The notes below the pieces were generated by a model, which saw nothing but the letters and a program-made list of their open reading frames with translations, did not search any database and had not been told where the DNA came from. Positions 1 to 8,527 of a stretch of DNA of 64,000 nt are shown here, in pieces. Within the stretch, counting starts at the first letter, position 1; each line of letters starts with the position of its first letter. The position numbers and the translations under genes are program-made. The stretch spans positions 81,122 through 145,121 of the forward strand of contig NZ_WOAC01000014.1 in assembly GCF_009749525.1 (NCBI RefSeq). The letters are read 5' to 3'. The DNA comes from Mesorhizobium xinjiangense (GTDB lineage Bacteria > Pseudomonadota > Alphaproteobacteria > Rhizobiales > Rhizobiaceae).

Positions 1-391
1 CGACGAATTGCGTCGCCTCCTCGTCCGAGAAACCGTCGAGTGCTTCGCGGTTGCCTTGGAACAAGGCGGCACAAGCATCGGGCAGACGTGCAAGCGCAAC
101 GTCCGTCAAGGAAATGCGGCTGCTGCGGCCATCCGCCGGATCGGTGGATCGCCGGATCAGCCCGTCTCTCTCCATCCGAACCATCATCTGCGCCATGGAG
201 GGCTGCTCGATCCTGACGAACCGGGCCAGGTCCCGTTGCGTCTCCGCCCGACCGTTCTTCAGCGCCATCAGAGCCGGCAGGTAGCCGACACCAAAGCCCA
301 AGGGTTTGAGCCTTGCTTCGCTCAGGCGCGCAAAGCCTCGCGCGGCCAGGCTGATCAGGTGCCCCGGCGTCGACAACACGTCCAGTTCCAT
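1..391 (-). CDS. MarR-family transcriptional regulator (C-terminus cut by window edge)
   Basis: This open frame runs off the left edge, so only the first 130 residues are present. It reads as a winged-helix MarR regulator: an N-terminal dimerisation helix, then the recognition-helix region ETQRDLARFVRIEQPSMAQM and the wing RSTDPADGRSSRISLTD, which is the usual MarR DxR wing signature. The ATG at 391 is preceded by an AGAGGA ribosome binding site at good spacing. It is divergent from the NTF2-like gene, and a palindromic operator-like site sits just upstream (413-430). It therefore probably represses itself and perhaps its neighbour; this is inference. The ligand cannot be told from the sequence. 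Confidence 0.85.
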   Translation of the reverse strand, partial: MELDVLSTPGHLISLAARGFARLSEARLKPLGFGVGYLPALMALKNGRAETQRDLARFVRIEQPSMAQMMVRMERDGLIRRSTDPADGRSSRISLTDVALARLPDACAALFQGNREALDGFSDEEATQFV

Positions 392-404
392 CCCATTCCT
401 CTTG

Positions 405-432
405 CATAGGTGCCTATATTGATACATAGGTG
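405..432. promoter_or_regulatory. Putative MarR operator in divergent intergenic region
   Basis: The octamer CATAGGTG occurs at 405-412 and again at 425-432, exactly 20 bp apart. Between them an inverted repeat CCTAT-N8-ATAGG spans 413-430. An 18-bp dyad beside a marR start codon is typical of MarR-family operators. It lies 22 to 39 bp upstream of the marR start and about 75 bp upstream of the divergent gene. Binding is inferred, not shown. Confidence 0.55.
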
Positions 433-506
433 ACAATACAACGCGGGGCCGCGGCTCGCAACGGCAGCAAGCCGCGTTCCTGAAAATGCTGAAAGGACGA
501 ACTGTA

Positions 507-875
507 ATGGACAGCGAAATCGCGCTCGTGAAGCGCATGTATGACTGCTTTAACGCGCGGGACATTGACGGCGTTGTGGCTGTTCTCACTGATGACGTGG
601 CTTGGGCAAACGGCATGGATGGCGGCCATGTTCATGGCTGCGAGGCAGTCAGGGAGTACTGGACGCGTCAATGGACGATCGTCAGTCCGCATGTCGAGCC
701 GGTGAGTTTCAGCAAGGCAGCGGACGGCTCAATTCTCGCAGAGGTTCAACAGTCCGTCCGAGATCTCGAAGGCAGGTCCCTCGAAGGTCAAACGCACGGA
801 CTGAAGGACAAGACGATCACACACATCTTCCGCCTGCAGGATGGCAAGGTCTCGCGCTTCGACATCCGCGACTGA
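507..875 (+). CDS. SnoaL/NTF2-like nuclear transport factor 2 family protein
   Basis: A 122-residue protein with the SnoaL-like cone fold pattern: an N-terminal helix with YDCFNARDIDGVVAVLTDDV, a central GGHVHGCEAVREYW segment and C-terminal strands ending THIFRLQDGKVSRFDIRD. Such proteins are small-molecule isomerases, hydrolases or ligand binders, and no specific substrate can be assigned. An in-frame ATG at 486 exists, but the ATG at 507 has AAAGGA at a usable distance and matches the usual start of the fold. The gene is divergent from the MarR gene and may belong to its regulon. Confidence 0.75.
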   Translation: MDSEIALVKRMYDCFNARDIDGVVAVLTDDVAWANGMDGGHVHGCEAVREYWTRQWTIVSPHVEPVSFSKAADGSILAEVQQSVRDLEGRSLEGQTHGLKDKTITHIFRLQDGKVSRFDIRD

Positions 876-1099
876 AAATCAGCCGTTCGATATGGAGTAG
901 GGCATGGCGACCTGTATGTTGGTTGCCACGCCTCGGTGCGTAACGACGATGGTGGTTTGTGCCCGCGCAAAAATTCGCGTCTGCTTTAGACGACGGATGG
1001 CTCGAGAGCGGACCCATGGCCTCCCACCCAATTGCGGCCGGTTGCGCATCGGACAAGTGCGCGTAGTGTAGCCGGCGGTCAACACGGTTGGGAGCACAC

Positions 1100-1837
1100 A
1101 TGATTGTCCAGGCCTGTTTGAACGGCGCGCGTCAGCGCGGTTTTCACCCGCAGCTTCCATTGACCGTCGCCGATCTGGCGCGCGACGGCGCAGCCTGTGT
1201 CGCAGCCGGCGCGGCCGAATTGCACCTTCATCCCCGCGCTTCCGACGGCAGAGAAAGCCTGGCGGCCGTCGACGAAACGATGCCGGCCCTGCGTCGGGCC
1301 TGTCCGGGAACCCTGATCGGCGTGTCGACCGGAGCATGGATCGAGGCGGACGAGGCGCGGACCCGCGAGGCCATAGCCGGGTGGCGTGAGCTGCCCGACT
1401 ACGCCTCCGTCAACCTCGCCGAACCCGACGCGCCCGGCGTGATGAACGTTCTGCGCCAACGTGGCGTGGGCATCGAGGCCGGCCTGGCGTCGGTCGCGGA
1501 TGCCGAGCGCCTCGTGAAGCTGGACGATCGTGACCGGGTGCTGCGCATCCTGATCGAGATCGAAGAGCAGGCGCTCGAGCCAGCCTACGAGATCACTGAC
1601 GGGATTGCTGCCGTTCTCGAGCGCGCCGGCATGCGCCGGCCGGTCCTGCTGCACGGTTTCGACGCGACCGTTTGGCCCTTCGTCGAATTGGCGCGTGAGC
1701 GGCGCTGGTCGACGCGGGTCGGCCTGGAAGATGGCAAGCATCTGGCTGATGGAGCCGTGGCGCCCGACAACACGGCACTGGTGGCCGCCGCCGTGGCAAT
1801 TTTCGCAAATACGCCCGCAGGTGAAGCCGCTCGATAG
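1100..1837 (+). CDS. 3-keto-5-aminohexanoate cleavage (BKACE) family protein
   Basis: The protein is 245 residues, a TIM barrel of the BKACE family, whose members condense a beta-keto acid with acetyl-CoA using a metal held by an HxH pair. That pair is seen in AAELHLHPRASDGRESL near residue 45, and a later strand carries VGLEDG, the usual family motif near the C-terminus. It is shorter than the roughly 270 to 310 residues of characterised Kce enzymes, as in a compact subgroup often annotated only as BKACE. The ATG at 1100 follows GGGAG by 5 bases and is preferred to the in-frame ATG at 1088. It is convergent with the TPR lipoprotein gene, and no lysine-fermentation genes are nearby, so the substrate is unknown. 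Confidence 0.75.
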   Translation: MIVQACLNGARQRGFHPQLPLTVADLARDGAACVAAGAAELHLHPRASDGRESLAAVDETMPALRRACPGTLIGVSTGAWIEADEARTREAIAGWRELPDYASVNLAEPDAPGVMNVLRQRGVGIEAGLASVADAERLVKLDDRDRVLRILIEIEEQALEPAYEITDGIAAVLERAGMRRPVLLHGFDATVWPFVELARERRWSTRVGLEDGKHLADGAVAPDNTALVAAAVAIFANTPAGEAAR

Positions 1838-1857
1838 GCCCCATTCGGGAGGCCGCT

Positions 1858-2679
1858 TCAGCCCCCCTTGTTCTTCCGCTTGTCTTCGTCCTTGAGCTGG
1901 TTCCAGCTGTTTTGCTGAGCGAGCATGGAGCGCAGATAGGCGACATTCGCCTTGGCCTGGTCGGGTGGAAGCTCTTTCGTCGCGATACGCTCGGCCTCGT
2001 CGAAGCGGCCTTGCAGGCCGACGACGAGCGCCAGGTTCTGGCGCACCCGGCTGTCGGCGCCGGGCAGCGCGGCCGCCTTGCGCATATGGGTCTCGGCCGT
2101 CTTCAGATCGCCTTCGAGGAGATAGGACATGCCCAGATTGGACAGGATCGAGGGCTCGTCGGGTTTCAATTCGAGCGCCCGGCGGTAGAGGTCGCGCGCC
2201 TCGGCCGCCTCGCCGATCTGGTCGAGGATCGCCGCCTCCGCCGACATCAGTTTCCAGTCGGGATATTCCGGCGTCTGGGCGCGGCGGATCGAATCGAGCG
2301 CCGGCTCGAGTTCGCCGGATGCCGCCAGCGCCTTGCCGTAGGCGGCCAGCACTTCCCGGTCCTTGGGATGGTCGATCGCAAGCTTTCGCATGACGGCCAG
2401 CGACTGGTCGGTGCGCCCGTTCATCTGCAGCACGTTGGCATAGCTGAGCGCAACCGGCTTGTTCGAAGGATCTCTGGTGTATCGGTGTCCGAGCTTGTCG
2501 GCCGCCCTGTCGAGTTCCCGGCTCGACATCTGATCCAGTTGCATGGGGCTGGACCGGCTGATCGACCCCGTCGTCATCCTGTCCTTGGCGCAGCCCGATA
2601 TCGCCGCCGCCAACGCCATGGCGATCGCCGTCGTCGCCAACCGTTTGCCGGTTGCGTTCATCCCCCGATTGGTCAACAT
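1858..2679 (-). CDS. Tetratricopeptide-repeat lipoprotein (TadD-like)
   Basis: The protein of about 273 residues begins with a lipoprotein signal: a charged N-region, the hydrophobic stretch TTAIAMALAAAISGC and a lipobox cysteine near residue 30. It should be secreted and lipid-anchored. The remainder is helical TPR repeats, for example AEAARDLYRRALELKPDEPS, LSNLGMSYLLEGDLKTAETH and NLALVVGLQGRFDEAERI. The layout resembles TadD pilotin-type proteins of Flp pilus loci, but no tad genes are in the window, so the pilus role is only a possibility. The start at 2679 is chosen because GGAGAAGG precedes it; ATG 2661 and an upstream start at 2700 are alternatives. The C-terminus ends in a lysine-rich tail. 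Confidence 0.8.
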   Translation of the reverse strand: MLTNRGMNATGKRLATTAIAMALAAAISGCAKDRMTTGSISRSSPMQLDQMSSRELDRAADKLGHRYTRDPSNKPVALSYANVLQMNGRTDQSLAVMRKLAIDHPKDREVLAAYGKALAASGELEPALDSIRRAQTPEYPDWKLMSAEAAILDQIGEAAEARDLYRRALELKPDEPSILSNLGMSYLLEGDLKTAETHMRKAAALPGADSRVRQNLALVVGLQGRFDEAERIATKELPPDQAKANVAYLRSMLAQQNSWNQLKDEDKRKNKGG

Positions 2680-2794
2680 GCCCCTTCTCCGCCAGTGCAA
2701 CGTGCCTGATTTGGATTACCGCCGGTTTGGAGAAATAATCCGTTAACCCTAACGGACCGTTAAGTCCGCAAGGTTTCGACACCAGGAGTTGAAA

Positions 2795-4177
2795 GTGCCG
2801 ACAAAGCCGATCGAACTGACCGCCACGGAGGCCGAGGGCTCGCGCCCCGTCCATCTGGTCGAGAAGGGAACGCTGGCGGAAAAGGGCCTACCACCCGAGA
2901 TTCTCGCCTGGGCGCAGGACAACGGCTTTTCAGGCAGGGCCGGCGAGACGCTTGTCTATCCGGACCAATCGGGGCGCCTCGGCGGCGTGCTCTTCGGCAT
3001 CGAGGGTGCAGAGGGCTTCGCGCCGCTGGCAACCGGCGCGCTGGCGCGGTCGCTGCCGGAGGGCGACTGGCATTTCGCCGACGCGCCGGACAATCCGCAT
3101 CTTGCCGCGCTCGGCCTTCTGATGGGCGCCTACCGCTTCGACCACTACAAGAAGAATGGCGCAAAGGGCCTGCGCTTCGCCTTGCCGGACGGTGCCGACC
3201 TCGCCCGCGTCGGCCGCGTCGCCGACGGCGTTTATCTGACGCGCGATCTCATCAACACTCCGACCAACGATCTCGGGCCGGCCGCGCTCGAACAGGCCGT
3301 GCGCGACCTCGCCGACGCGCATGGGGCCGAGGTGAACGTCGTTTCGGGCGATCAGCTTCTGCAACAGAATTTTCCTATGATCCATGCCGTCGGGCGGGCC
3401 GGTACCGAGGCGCCACGGCTGATCGACCTGACATGGGGCCCGGCCGATGCGCCCAGGGTCACGCTCGTCGGCAAGGGCGTGTGCTTCGATACCGGCGGGC
3501 TCGACATCAAGCCGGCCAGCGGCATGCTGTTGATGAAGAAGGATATGGGCGGGGCGGCAAACGTCCTCGGGCTTGCCTCGATGATCATGGCGGCCGGGCT
3601 CAAACTGCGCCTGCGGGTTCTTATCCCCGCGGTCGAGAACGCCATTGCCGGCAACGCTTTCCGGCCCGGCGACGTGCTGCAAAGCCGCAAGGGGCTTACG
3701 GTCGAGGTGGGCAATACCGATGCCGAGGGCCGGCTCGTGCTCGCCGACGCGCTGGCCCTGGCCGACGAGGAGGCGCCGCAATTGCTGATCGACATGGCGA
3801 CGCTGACCGGCGCGGCCCGCGTGGCGCTGGGGCCCGATGTGTCGCCTTTTTACACCGACGACGAGGCGCTCGCCGCCAAGATCATGACGGCATCGGGCTC
3901 GCAGGCCGACCCTCTGTGGCGCATGCCGCTATGGAAGCCCTACGATGCCAGGCTTTCCTCCAAGGTGGCCGATCTCAACAACGTCACCGCCGACGGCTTC
4001 GCCGGCTCGGTGACGGCCGCCCTGTTCCTGCAGCGCTTCGTCGAGCGGACCGCCGCGTGGGTCCATTTCGACATCTATGGCTGGAACCCTGCGGACCGTG
4101 CGCACGCGCTCACCGGCGGAGAGGCGCAGGGCATCCGGGCGCTCGAACGCCTGATCGCCGAGCGCTTTGCCGGCTGA
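2795..4177 (+). CDS. M17 leucyl aminopeptidase family protein
   Basis: The protein of about 460 residues is a cytosolic dizinc aminopeptidase that releases N-terminal amino acids from peptides. The M17 core is plain: VGKGVCFDTGGLDIKPASGM followed by MKKDMGGAAN (metal and catalytic Lys/Asp region), then NTDAEGRLVLADAL with the second metal/catalytic cluster. The N-terminal domain is short and divergent from E. coli PepA, as in the PepB-like alphaproteobacterial group. A TTG at 2789 is in frame, but AGGAG directly abuts it; the GTG at 2795 has a 6-base spacer and is the better start. The MarR-like and NlpC/P60 genes follow on the same strand. Confidence 0.9.
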   Translation: MPTKPIELTATEAEGSRPVHLVEKGTLAEKGLPPEILAWAQDNGFSGRAGETLVYPDQSGRLGGVLFGIEGAEGFAPLATGALARSLPEGDWHFADAPDNPHLAALGLLMGAYRFDHYKKNGAKGLRFALPDGADLARVGRVADGVYLTRDLINTPTNDLGPAALEQAVRDLADAHGAEVNVVSGDQLLQQNFPMIHAVGRAGTEAPRLIDLTWGPADAPRVTLVGKGVCFDTGGLDIKPASGMLLMKKDMGGAANVLGLASMIMAAGLKLRLRVLIPAVENAIAGNAFRPGDVLQSRKGLTVEVGNTDAEGRLVLADALALADEEAPQLLIDMATLTGAARVALGPDVSPFYTDDEALAAKIMTASGSQADPLWRMPLWKPYDARLSSKVADLNNVTADGFAGSVTAALFLQRFVERTAAWVHFDIYGWNPADRAHALTGGEAQGIRALERLIAERFAG

Positions 4178-4250
4178 CCGGCTTGCCAGGCAAGACGTTT
4201 CGCGATTGAATGATACGGGACCGAAACGACCATTGCCGGGGATGGCGATC

Positions 4251-4601
4251 ATGTCGATCACACTGCGTCCCGTCCAGGCCCTGCGGCTGTGGCAGAATGT
4301 GGCCCTGGCCGAAATCAACGACCAGCGCCCGGACCTCACAATGCGCCAGGCGGCGATCCTTCTGACGATCTATCTGGATCCGCCGCCTCATACGGTGCGT
4401 GGTCTGGCCGCGCGGTTGAACGTCACCAAGCCGGTCATCACCCGCGCGCTCGACACGATGGGAGCGATGAAGCTGGTTTCGCGCCATCGCGATCAGCGCG
4501 ACAAGCGCAATGTTCTTGTCAGACGCACCGTCGAAGGGGCCCTCTTTGTGGAACGTTTCGGCGATGCGATTGTGGAGAAAGCAAGAGGCCTGCCGCTTTG
4601 A
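4251..4601 (+). CDS. MarR-type winged-helix regulator
   Basis: This small winged-helix protein (about 116 residues) has the MarR core: MRQAAILLTIYLDPPPHTVR, then GLAARLNVTKPVITRALDTM as the recognition helix and SRHRDQRDKRNVLVRRT as the wing. The ATG at 4251 has GGGG about 8 bases upstream; an ATG at 4242 is also possible. Its stop overlaps the TTG start of the NlpC/P60 gene (TTGA at 4598-4601), so the two are translationally coupled. It sits between two hydrolase genes, so it may tune their expression; that is inference. Confidence 0.8.
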   Translation: MSITLRPVQALRLWQNVALAEINDQRPDLTMRQAAILLTIYLDPPPHTVRGLAARLNVTKPVITRALDTMGAMKLVSRHRDQRDKRNVLVRRTVEGALFVERFGDAIVEKARGLPL

Positions 4602-5458
4602 CATCCCTGGATCCCAGATTGCACGCCTACCGGCCGGACCTTGCCGATATCCGCCTGCAGCGCCGGGTGGAAGCCGGGCGCTTCGTGGAAGGCCGTCCGA
4701 TGCGCATTGCCGTACCGGCCGCCGACATGAGGGCCGGGCCGGCGGCGGACTCCGGGGTCAACAGCCAGCTCGTGTTCGGTGATCCGGTTCTGCTGTTCGA
4801 GACGGGCGGGGACACTGCTTGGGTACAAGCGGTCGAAGACGATTATGTCGGTTATGTCCGGTCCTCCGACCTGGCCGAACCGGACGCCGGGCCGACCCAT
4901 CATGTGGTCGTGCCGCGTACATTCGCCTATCCCGGTCCCGAGTTGAAGGCGCCGGCGACGCGGACCTTGTCGATGGGCTCGCGCGTTCGTGTTGTCGGCC
5001 ATGCCGAAACGCGCGGCACGCATTATGCGCTGCTTGCCTCGGGCGAAGCGCTGATCGCAGCGCACCTGCTGGCGATCGATGAGTGGTTGCCCGATTTCGT
5101 GACGGTGGCGGAGATGTTCGGGCACACGCCCTATCTGTGGGGCGGCACGAGCGGTTTCGGGCTCGATTGCTCCGGCCTGATCCAGCTTGCCATGCGCATG
5201 GCCGGACGCGTGGTGCTGCGTGATTCCGACATGCAGGCCGAAACGATCGGCACGCCGGTCGAGCCGGGCGGCGATCATGCCGGCCTGCGGCGCGGCGATC
5301 TCGTCTTCTGGAAGGGCCATGTCGGCATCGTCTGCGCGCCGGGGCAGATGATCCACGCCTCGGGCCACCAGATGATGGTGGTGAAGGAACCGCTGGCCGA
5401 AGCCGTCGCGCGGATCAGGCGCGTCTACGCGGAACCGACAGGATTCCGCCGGCCGTGA
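4598..5458 (+). CDS. NlpC/P60 family peptidase with SH3 domains
   Basis: About 286 residues. The C-terminal half is an NlpC/P60 (C40) cysteine peptidase domain: LWGGTSGFGLDCSGLIQLA carries the catalytic Cys, GDLVFWKGHVGIV the catalytic His and MIHASG the third polar position. The N-terminal half has SH3b-like strands (PAADMRAGPAADSGV, WVQAVEDDYVGYV). Members of this family cleave peptide stems of peptidoglycan. No signal peptide is visible, so it may act on imported muropeptides in the cytoplasm, which fits the aminopeptidase two genes upstream; that role is inference. No upstream ATG fits. The TTG at 4598 overlaps the MarR stop by 4 bases, with AGAGG upstream. A long open frame upstream of this TTG is a shadow. 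Confidence 0.85.
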   Translation: MTSLDPRLHAYRPDLADIRLQRRVEAGRFVEGRPMRIAVPAADMRAGPAADSGVNSQLVFGDPVLLFETGGDTAWVQAVEDDYVGYVRSSDLAEPDAGPTHHVVVPRTFAYPGPELKAPATRTLSMGSRVRVVGHAETRGTHYALLASGEALIAAHLLAIDEWLPDFVTVAEMFGHTPYLWGGTSGFGLDCSGLIQLAMRMAGRVVLRDSDMQAETIGTPVEPGGDHAGLRRGDLVFWKGHVGIVCAPGQMIHASGHQMMVVKEPLAEAVARIRRVYAEPTGFRRP

Positions 5459-5464
5459 ATTCGC

Positions 5465-6415
5465 TCAATAGCCGGCCTTGCGGTCGACGAGATTGCGCAG
5501 CGGCTCGCCACGGTCGAAGGCGTCCATCTGGTCGAGCATCGGCGGGGCCAGATGGGCGGGATCGGACGTCGCCGCGGCATGCGGCGTGACGAACACCTTG
5601 GGATGCGTCCAGATCGCGCTGGTCCTGGGCAAAGGCTCGGTCTCGAAGACGTCGAGGCTCGCTTCCTTCAACATTCCGTCGTCGAGCGCGCGCACGATGT
5701 CGGCATCCTTTTGCAGCTTGCCGCGCCCGGCATTGATCAGCACAGCGCCGCCGATCGCATTGTCGCGCCTGAGCTTCGACAGGAGCGCATAGTCGACGAT
5801 GCCGGTCGTGCCCGGGGTCAGCGGCAGGAGCACGACGAGAATGTCCGTCGCAGCCAGGAAGTCTGAAAGGCCGTCATTGCCGCTGAAGGTGGTGACGCCA
5901 TCCACCGTCTTCGGGGTGCGCGTCCAGCCATTGACCCGATAACCAAGGGCGATCAGCGCATTTGCCGCCGCGCCGCCGAGCTGGCCGAGGCCCATGATCC
6001 CGACCGAGACCTGATCGGCAGGCGCCTGGGGCGGCTCATGCCAAACCTTGCGCTTCTGCTGCGCGCGATAGAGTGCGCCCTGCCGGTGATGGTCGAGCAC
6101 CCGCCAGCAGACATATTCCACCATGTACTGCGTCAGGTTCTCGGCCACGACCCTGACGATGGGAACGTCCGGCAAGCCCGGATCGGCGAACAGGTGATCG
6201 ACACCGGCGCCGATCGAGAAGATCGCCTTCAGATTGGGCAGCGTCGCCAGCAGGTTCGGCCGCTGCTTCCACACCACCGCATATTCGATCGACGGGTCGG
6301 CCGGACCGTCCGGCTCGAGCACGACGTCGCGCCGCGCCGACAGCAATTCGTGCCAGCGGCGCGGATTGAAGCCGGTGATGGAAAGCAGAATGCGTCCCTT
6401 GGGCTTGTCGGTCAT
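5465..6415 (-). CDS. 2-hydroxyacid dehydrogenase, glyoxylate/hydroxypyruvate reductase A-like
   Basis: The protein of 316 residues belongs to the D-isomer-specific 2-hydroxyacid dehydrogenases. It has the Rossmann motif VGIMGLGQLGGAAANAL, the substrate arginine region NAGRGKLQ, the catalytic Glu region LDVFETEPLP and the catalytic His in TPHAAATSDP. The organisation is that of GhrA, which reduces glyoxylate and hydroxypyruvate with NADPH. The start at 6415 follows a purine-rich GGGGGGA. The gene lies 29 bases downstream of yejF on the same strand and is probably the last gene of that operon, although its chemistry has no obvious link to peptide import. Confidence 0.85.
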   Translation of the reverse strand: MTDKPKGRILLSITGFNPRRWHELLSARRDVVLEPDGPADPSIEYAVVWKQRPNLLATLPNLKAIFSIGAGVDHLFADPGLPDVPIVRVVAENLTQYMVEYVCWRVLDHHRQGALYRAQQKRKVWHEPPQAPADQVSVGIMGLGQLGGAAANALIALGYRVNGWTRTPKTVDGVTTFSGNDGLSDFLAATDILVVLLPLTPGTTGIVDYALLSKLRRDNAIGGAVLINAGRGKLQKDADIVRALDDGMLKEASLDVFETEPLPRTSAIWTHPKVFVTPHAAATSDPAHLAPPMLDQMDAFDRGEPLRNLVDRKAGY

Positions 6416-6444
6416 GGCTTCGGCTTTTCCCCCCGGTCTCAATT

Positions 6445-8073
6445 CTATTGGCTGACGACGCCCGCCGGCGCCGCCTCGATGTCGAACGCCGCGGCAATGA
6501 GCGCCCTGGTATAGTCGGTCCGCGGCTCTTCGAAGATCTGCTGGCAGGGACCGAATTCCATCACCTTGCCATTGCGCATGACGACGACCTCGTTGGCAAG
6601 CGCGCGCACTACCTTCAAGTCATGGCTGATGAACAGATAGGCCAGATTGTGCTTTTTTTGCAGATCACGCAGCAGGTCGACCACCTGCGCCTGCACGCTC
6701 ATGTCCAATGCCGAGGTGGGCTCGTCGAGCATGACGAATTTCGGCTTGAGCACCATGGCCCGGGCAATCGCGATGCGCTGGCGCTGGCCGCCGGAAAATT
6801 CGTGCGGATAGCGGTACCGTGTCTCGGGATCGAGGCCGACTTCCTGCAACACTGCGACAACGCGGTCGTCACGCTCGTCTGGCGACAGCTTCGGCTCGTG
6901 AATGCGCAAGCCTTCCTCGATGATCTCGGTCACCGACATGCGGGGGCTGAGCGAGCCGAACGGGTCCTGGAAGACGATCTGGATCTCGCGGCGCAAGGGA
7001 CGCATCTGGGAAAGGGAGAGACGGTCGATGGATTGGCCGCGGAAATCGATCTGGCCTTTCGAGGCGATCATGCGGCAGAGCGCCAGGCCGAGCGTCGTCT
7101 TGCCCGATCCCGACTCGCCGACGATACCCAGCGTCTGCCCTGCCCGCACCGTCGCGTCGATCCCGTCGACGGCCTTGACGTGGTCCACCACACGGCGAAA
7201 GAAGCCCTTCTTGATCGGGAACCAGACCTTGACGTCGCTGCCGGTCATGACGCTCTCGGCATCCGGGTCGGCTGCCGGCGGCTGGCCTTTCGGTTCGGCG
7301 GCGAGCAGGTGGCGCGTGTAGTCGTGCTGCGGATTGTCGAATATTTCGCCCGTCGGGCCGTGCTCGACGATCTTGCCCTTCGTCATCACGCAGACACGGT
7401 CGGCAATGCGCCGCACGATGCCCAGATCGTGGGTGATGAAGAGCACCGACATGTCGTTCCTGGCCTTGAGCCGGTCGAGCAGTTCCAGGATCTGCGCCTG
7501 CACCGTGACGTCGAGCGCCGTGGTCGGCTCGTCGGCGATCAGCAGCGACGGCTCGTTGGCCAGCGCCATGGCGATCATGACACGCTGGCGCTGGCCGCCG
7601 GACAATTGGTGCGGATAGGCGCCGAGCCTCTTTTCGGCATCGCGGATTCCGACCTCTTCGAGCAGTTCAAGCGTGCGCTCGCGCGCCCGGGCTTCGCCCA
7701 TGCCCTGATGCACCTTCAGGATCTCGCCGATCTGCTGCTCGATCGTGTGCAGCGGATTGAGCGACGTCATCGGCTCCTGGAAGATCATGGTGATCTTGCT
7801 GCCGCGCACGCGCCTGAGCTCGGCCTCGCCGGCGGCAAGAAGGTCGTGCCCGTTAAACAGGATCTCACCGGAGGGATGGCTGGCCGACGGATAGGAGAGA
7901 AGCTTGAGCACCGAAAGCGCGGTGACCGACTTGCCGGAGCCCGACTCGCCGACGAGCGCCACCGTCTCGCCCGGGGCGATGTCGAAGGAGACGCGGTCGA
8001 CGGCAAGGTTCTCCGCCCCGCCTTGGGTAAAGGCGACGGACAGATCGCGTACGGATAGGAGAGGGGCTTCCAT
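6445..8073 (-). CDS. yejF: Microcin C/peptide ABC transporter, dual ATP-binding protein YejF
   Basis: 542 residues with two complete ABC ATPase domains. Walker A motifs are [12 protein letters not shown] and [12 protein letters not shown]; signature motifs are [15 protein letters not shown] and [15 protein letters not shown]; the Walker B strands end in LLIADEP and FVMLDEP. Each half has the oligopeptide-transporter C-terminal extension. With YejB and YejE it drives import of peptides and, in enterobacteria, microcin C. The ATG at 8073 overlaps the stop of a truncated PIN gene (TAATG), and four toxin-antitoxin-related frames separate it from yejE. Its expression probably depends on read-through or on the vapB promoter. 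Confidence 0.95.
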   Translation of the reverse strand: MEAPLLSVRDLSVAFTQGGAENLAVDRVSFDIAPGETVALVGESGSGKSVTALSVLKLLSYPSASHPSGEILFNGHDLLAAGEAELRRVRGSKITMIFQEPMTSLNPLHTIEQQIGEILKVHQGMGEARARERTLELLEEVGIRDAEKRLGAYPHQLSGGQRQRVMIAMALANEPSLLIADEPTTALDVTVQAQILELLDRLKARNDMSVLFITHDLGIVRRIADRVCVMTKGKIVEHGPTGEIFDNPQHDYTRHLLAAEPKGQPPAADPDAESVMTGSDVKVWFPIKKGFFRRVVDHVKAVDGIDATVRAGQTLGIVGESGSGKTTLGLALCRMIASKGQIDFRGQSIDRLSLSQMRPLRREIQIVFQDPFGSLSPRMSVTEIIEEGLRIHEPKLSPDERDDRVVAVLQEVGLDPETRYRYPHEFSGGQRQRIAIARAMVLKPKFVMLDEPTSALDMSVQAQVVDLLRDLQKKHNLAYLFISHDLKVVRALANEVVVMRNGKVMEFGPCQQIFEEPRTDYTRALIAAAFDIEAAPAGVVSQ

Positions 8074-8234
8074 TAGGGCCGACTTTCCAGGATTGCTTCA
8101 AGCATATCGGTTGTAGGAGCCATAGTTTTCAGATTCGCCGCGGTTGCGGCAGCATGCCGCTGCCGTTCATTCCGGCCTTCGCCAAGCTCAATGAATATGT
8201 TGGTATCCAGGTAAAGGCGTCGAATGGACCCCAT
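8073..8234 (-). pseudogene. Truncated PIN-domain (VapC-like) toxin fragment
   Basis: A 53-codon frame whose first 20 residues, RRLYLDTNIFIELGEG and flanks, match the first strand and helix of a PIN-domain ribonuclease, including the leading catalytic Asp. An intact PIN toxin is about 130 residues, so the three other acidic positions and most of the fold are missing. The remaining tail has no PIN character. Its ATG overlaps the stop of the antitoxin-like gene (TGATG at 8232-8236), as is usual for toxin genes. Its TAA overlaps the yejF ATG (TAATG at 8071-8075). A deletion probably joined the toxin 5' end to the yejF start. Confidence 0.6.
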
Positions 8235-8470
8235 CAATAATCCCACTCGTCGCGCAACTCGCGTATGCGATCGACCGCTTCTTCCATCGTCACGCCGCGC
8301 GCATTGGCGCGCGCATCACGCAGGGACTTCAGAAGCTCTTCGCGGGTCATCGGAGGGCGCAGCGCTTCTTCCTCGATGGTGATCTTCACCGACGCATCCG
8401 ACGCTATGTCGCCACGCAGTTCTTCCGGCAGCTTCGAAGCGGGGTAGTGCTCAAGGACGATCTTGTTCAT
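8234..8470 (-). CDS. Antitoxin-like protein paired with truncated PIN toxin
   Basis: A 78-residue acidic protein with an N-terminal strand segment (MNKIVLEHYPASKLPEELRG) and a C-terminal helical region (MTREELLKSLRDARANARGV followed by EEAVDRIRELRDEWDY). I do not recognise a named family. The size, the strand-then-helix layout and the 1-base overlap with a PIN-domain start codon all fit a type II antitoxin. Because the downstream toxin is truncated, this is probably an orphan antitoxin. It follows vapC by 57 bp on the same strand. Confidence 0.6.
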   Translation of the reverse strand: MNKIVLEHYPASKLPEELRGDIASDASVKITIEEEALRPPMTREELLKSLRDARANARGVTMEEAVDRIRELRDEWDY

Positions 8471-8527
8471 GGTCTCGAACCTGCGGTTCCGATGCTTCCT
8501 GCATAGTAGACATTTCCACGCGCCACT

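Noticed and set aside
879..1337. A minus-strand frame of 152 codons ending in the gap between the NTF2-like gene and the BKACE gene
   Set aside because: No family motif was recognised and most of it overlaps the BKACE gene; the 224-bp gap itself shows nothing convincing.
1079..2854. A minus-strand open frame of 591 codons over the BKACE gene and the TPR gene
   Set aside because: It lies in another frame of two better-supported genes and has no motif.
6448..8058. A plus-strand open frame of 536 codons opposite yejF
   Set aside because: Antisense shadow; composition is typical of a reverse-complement frame of a GC-rich gene.
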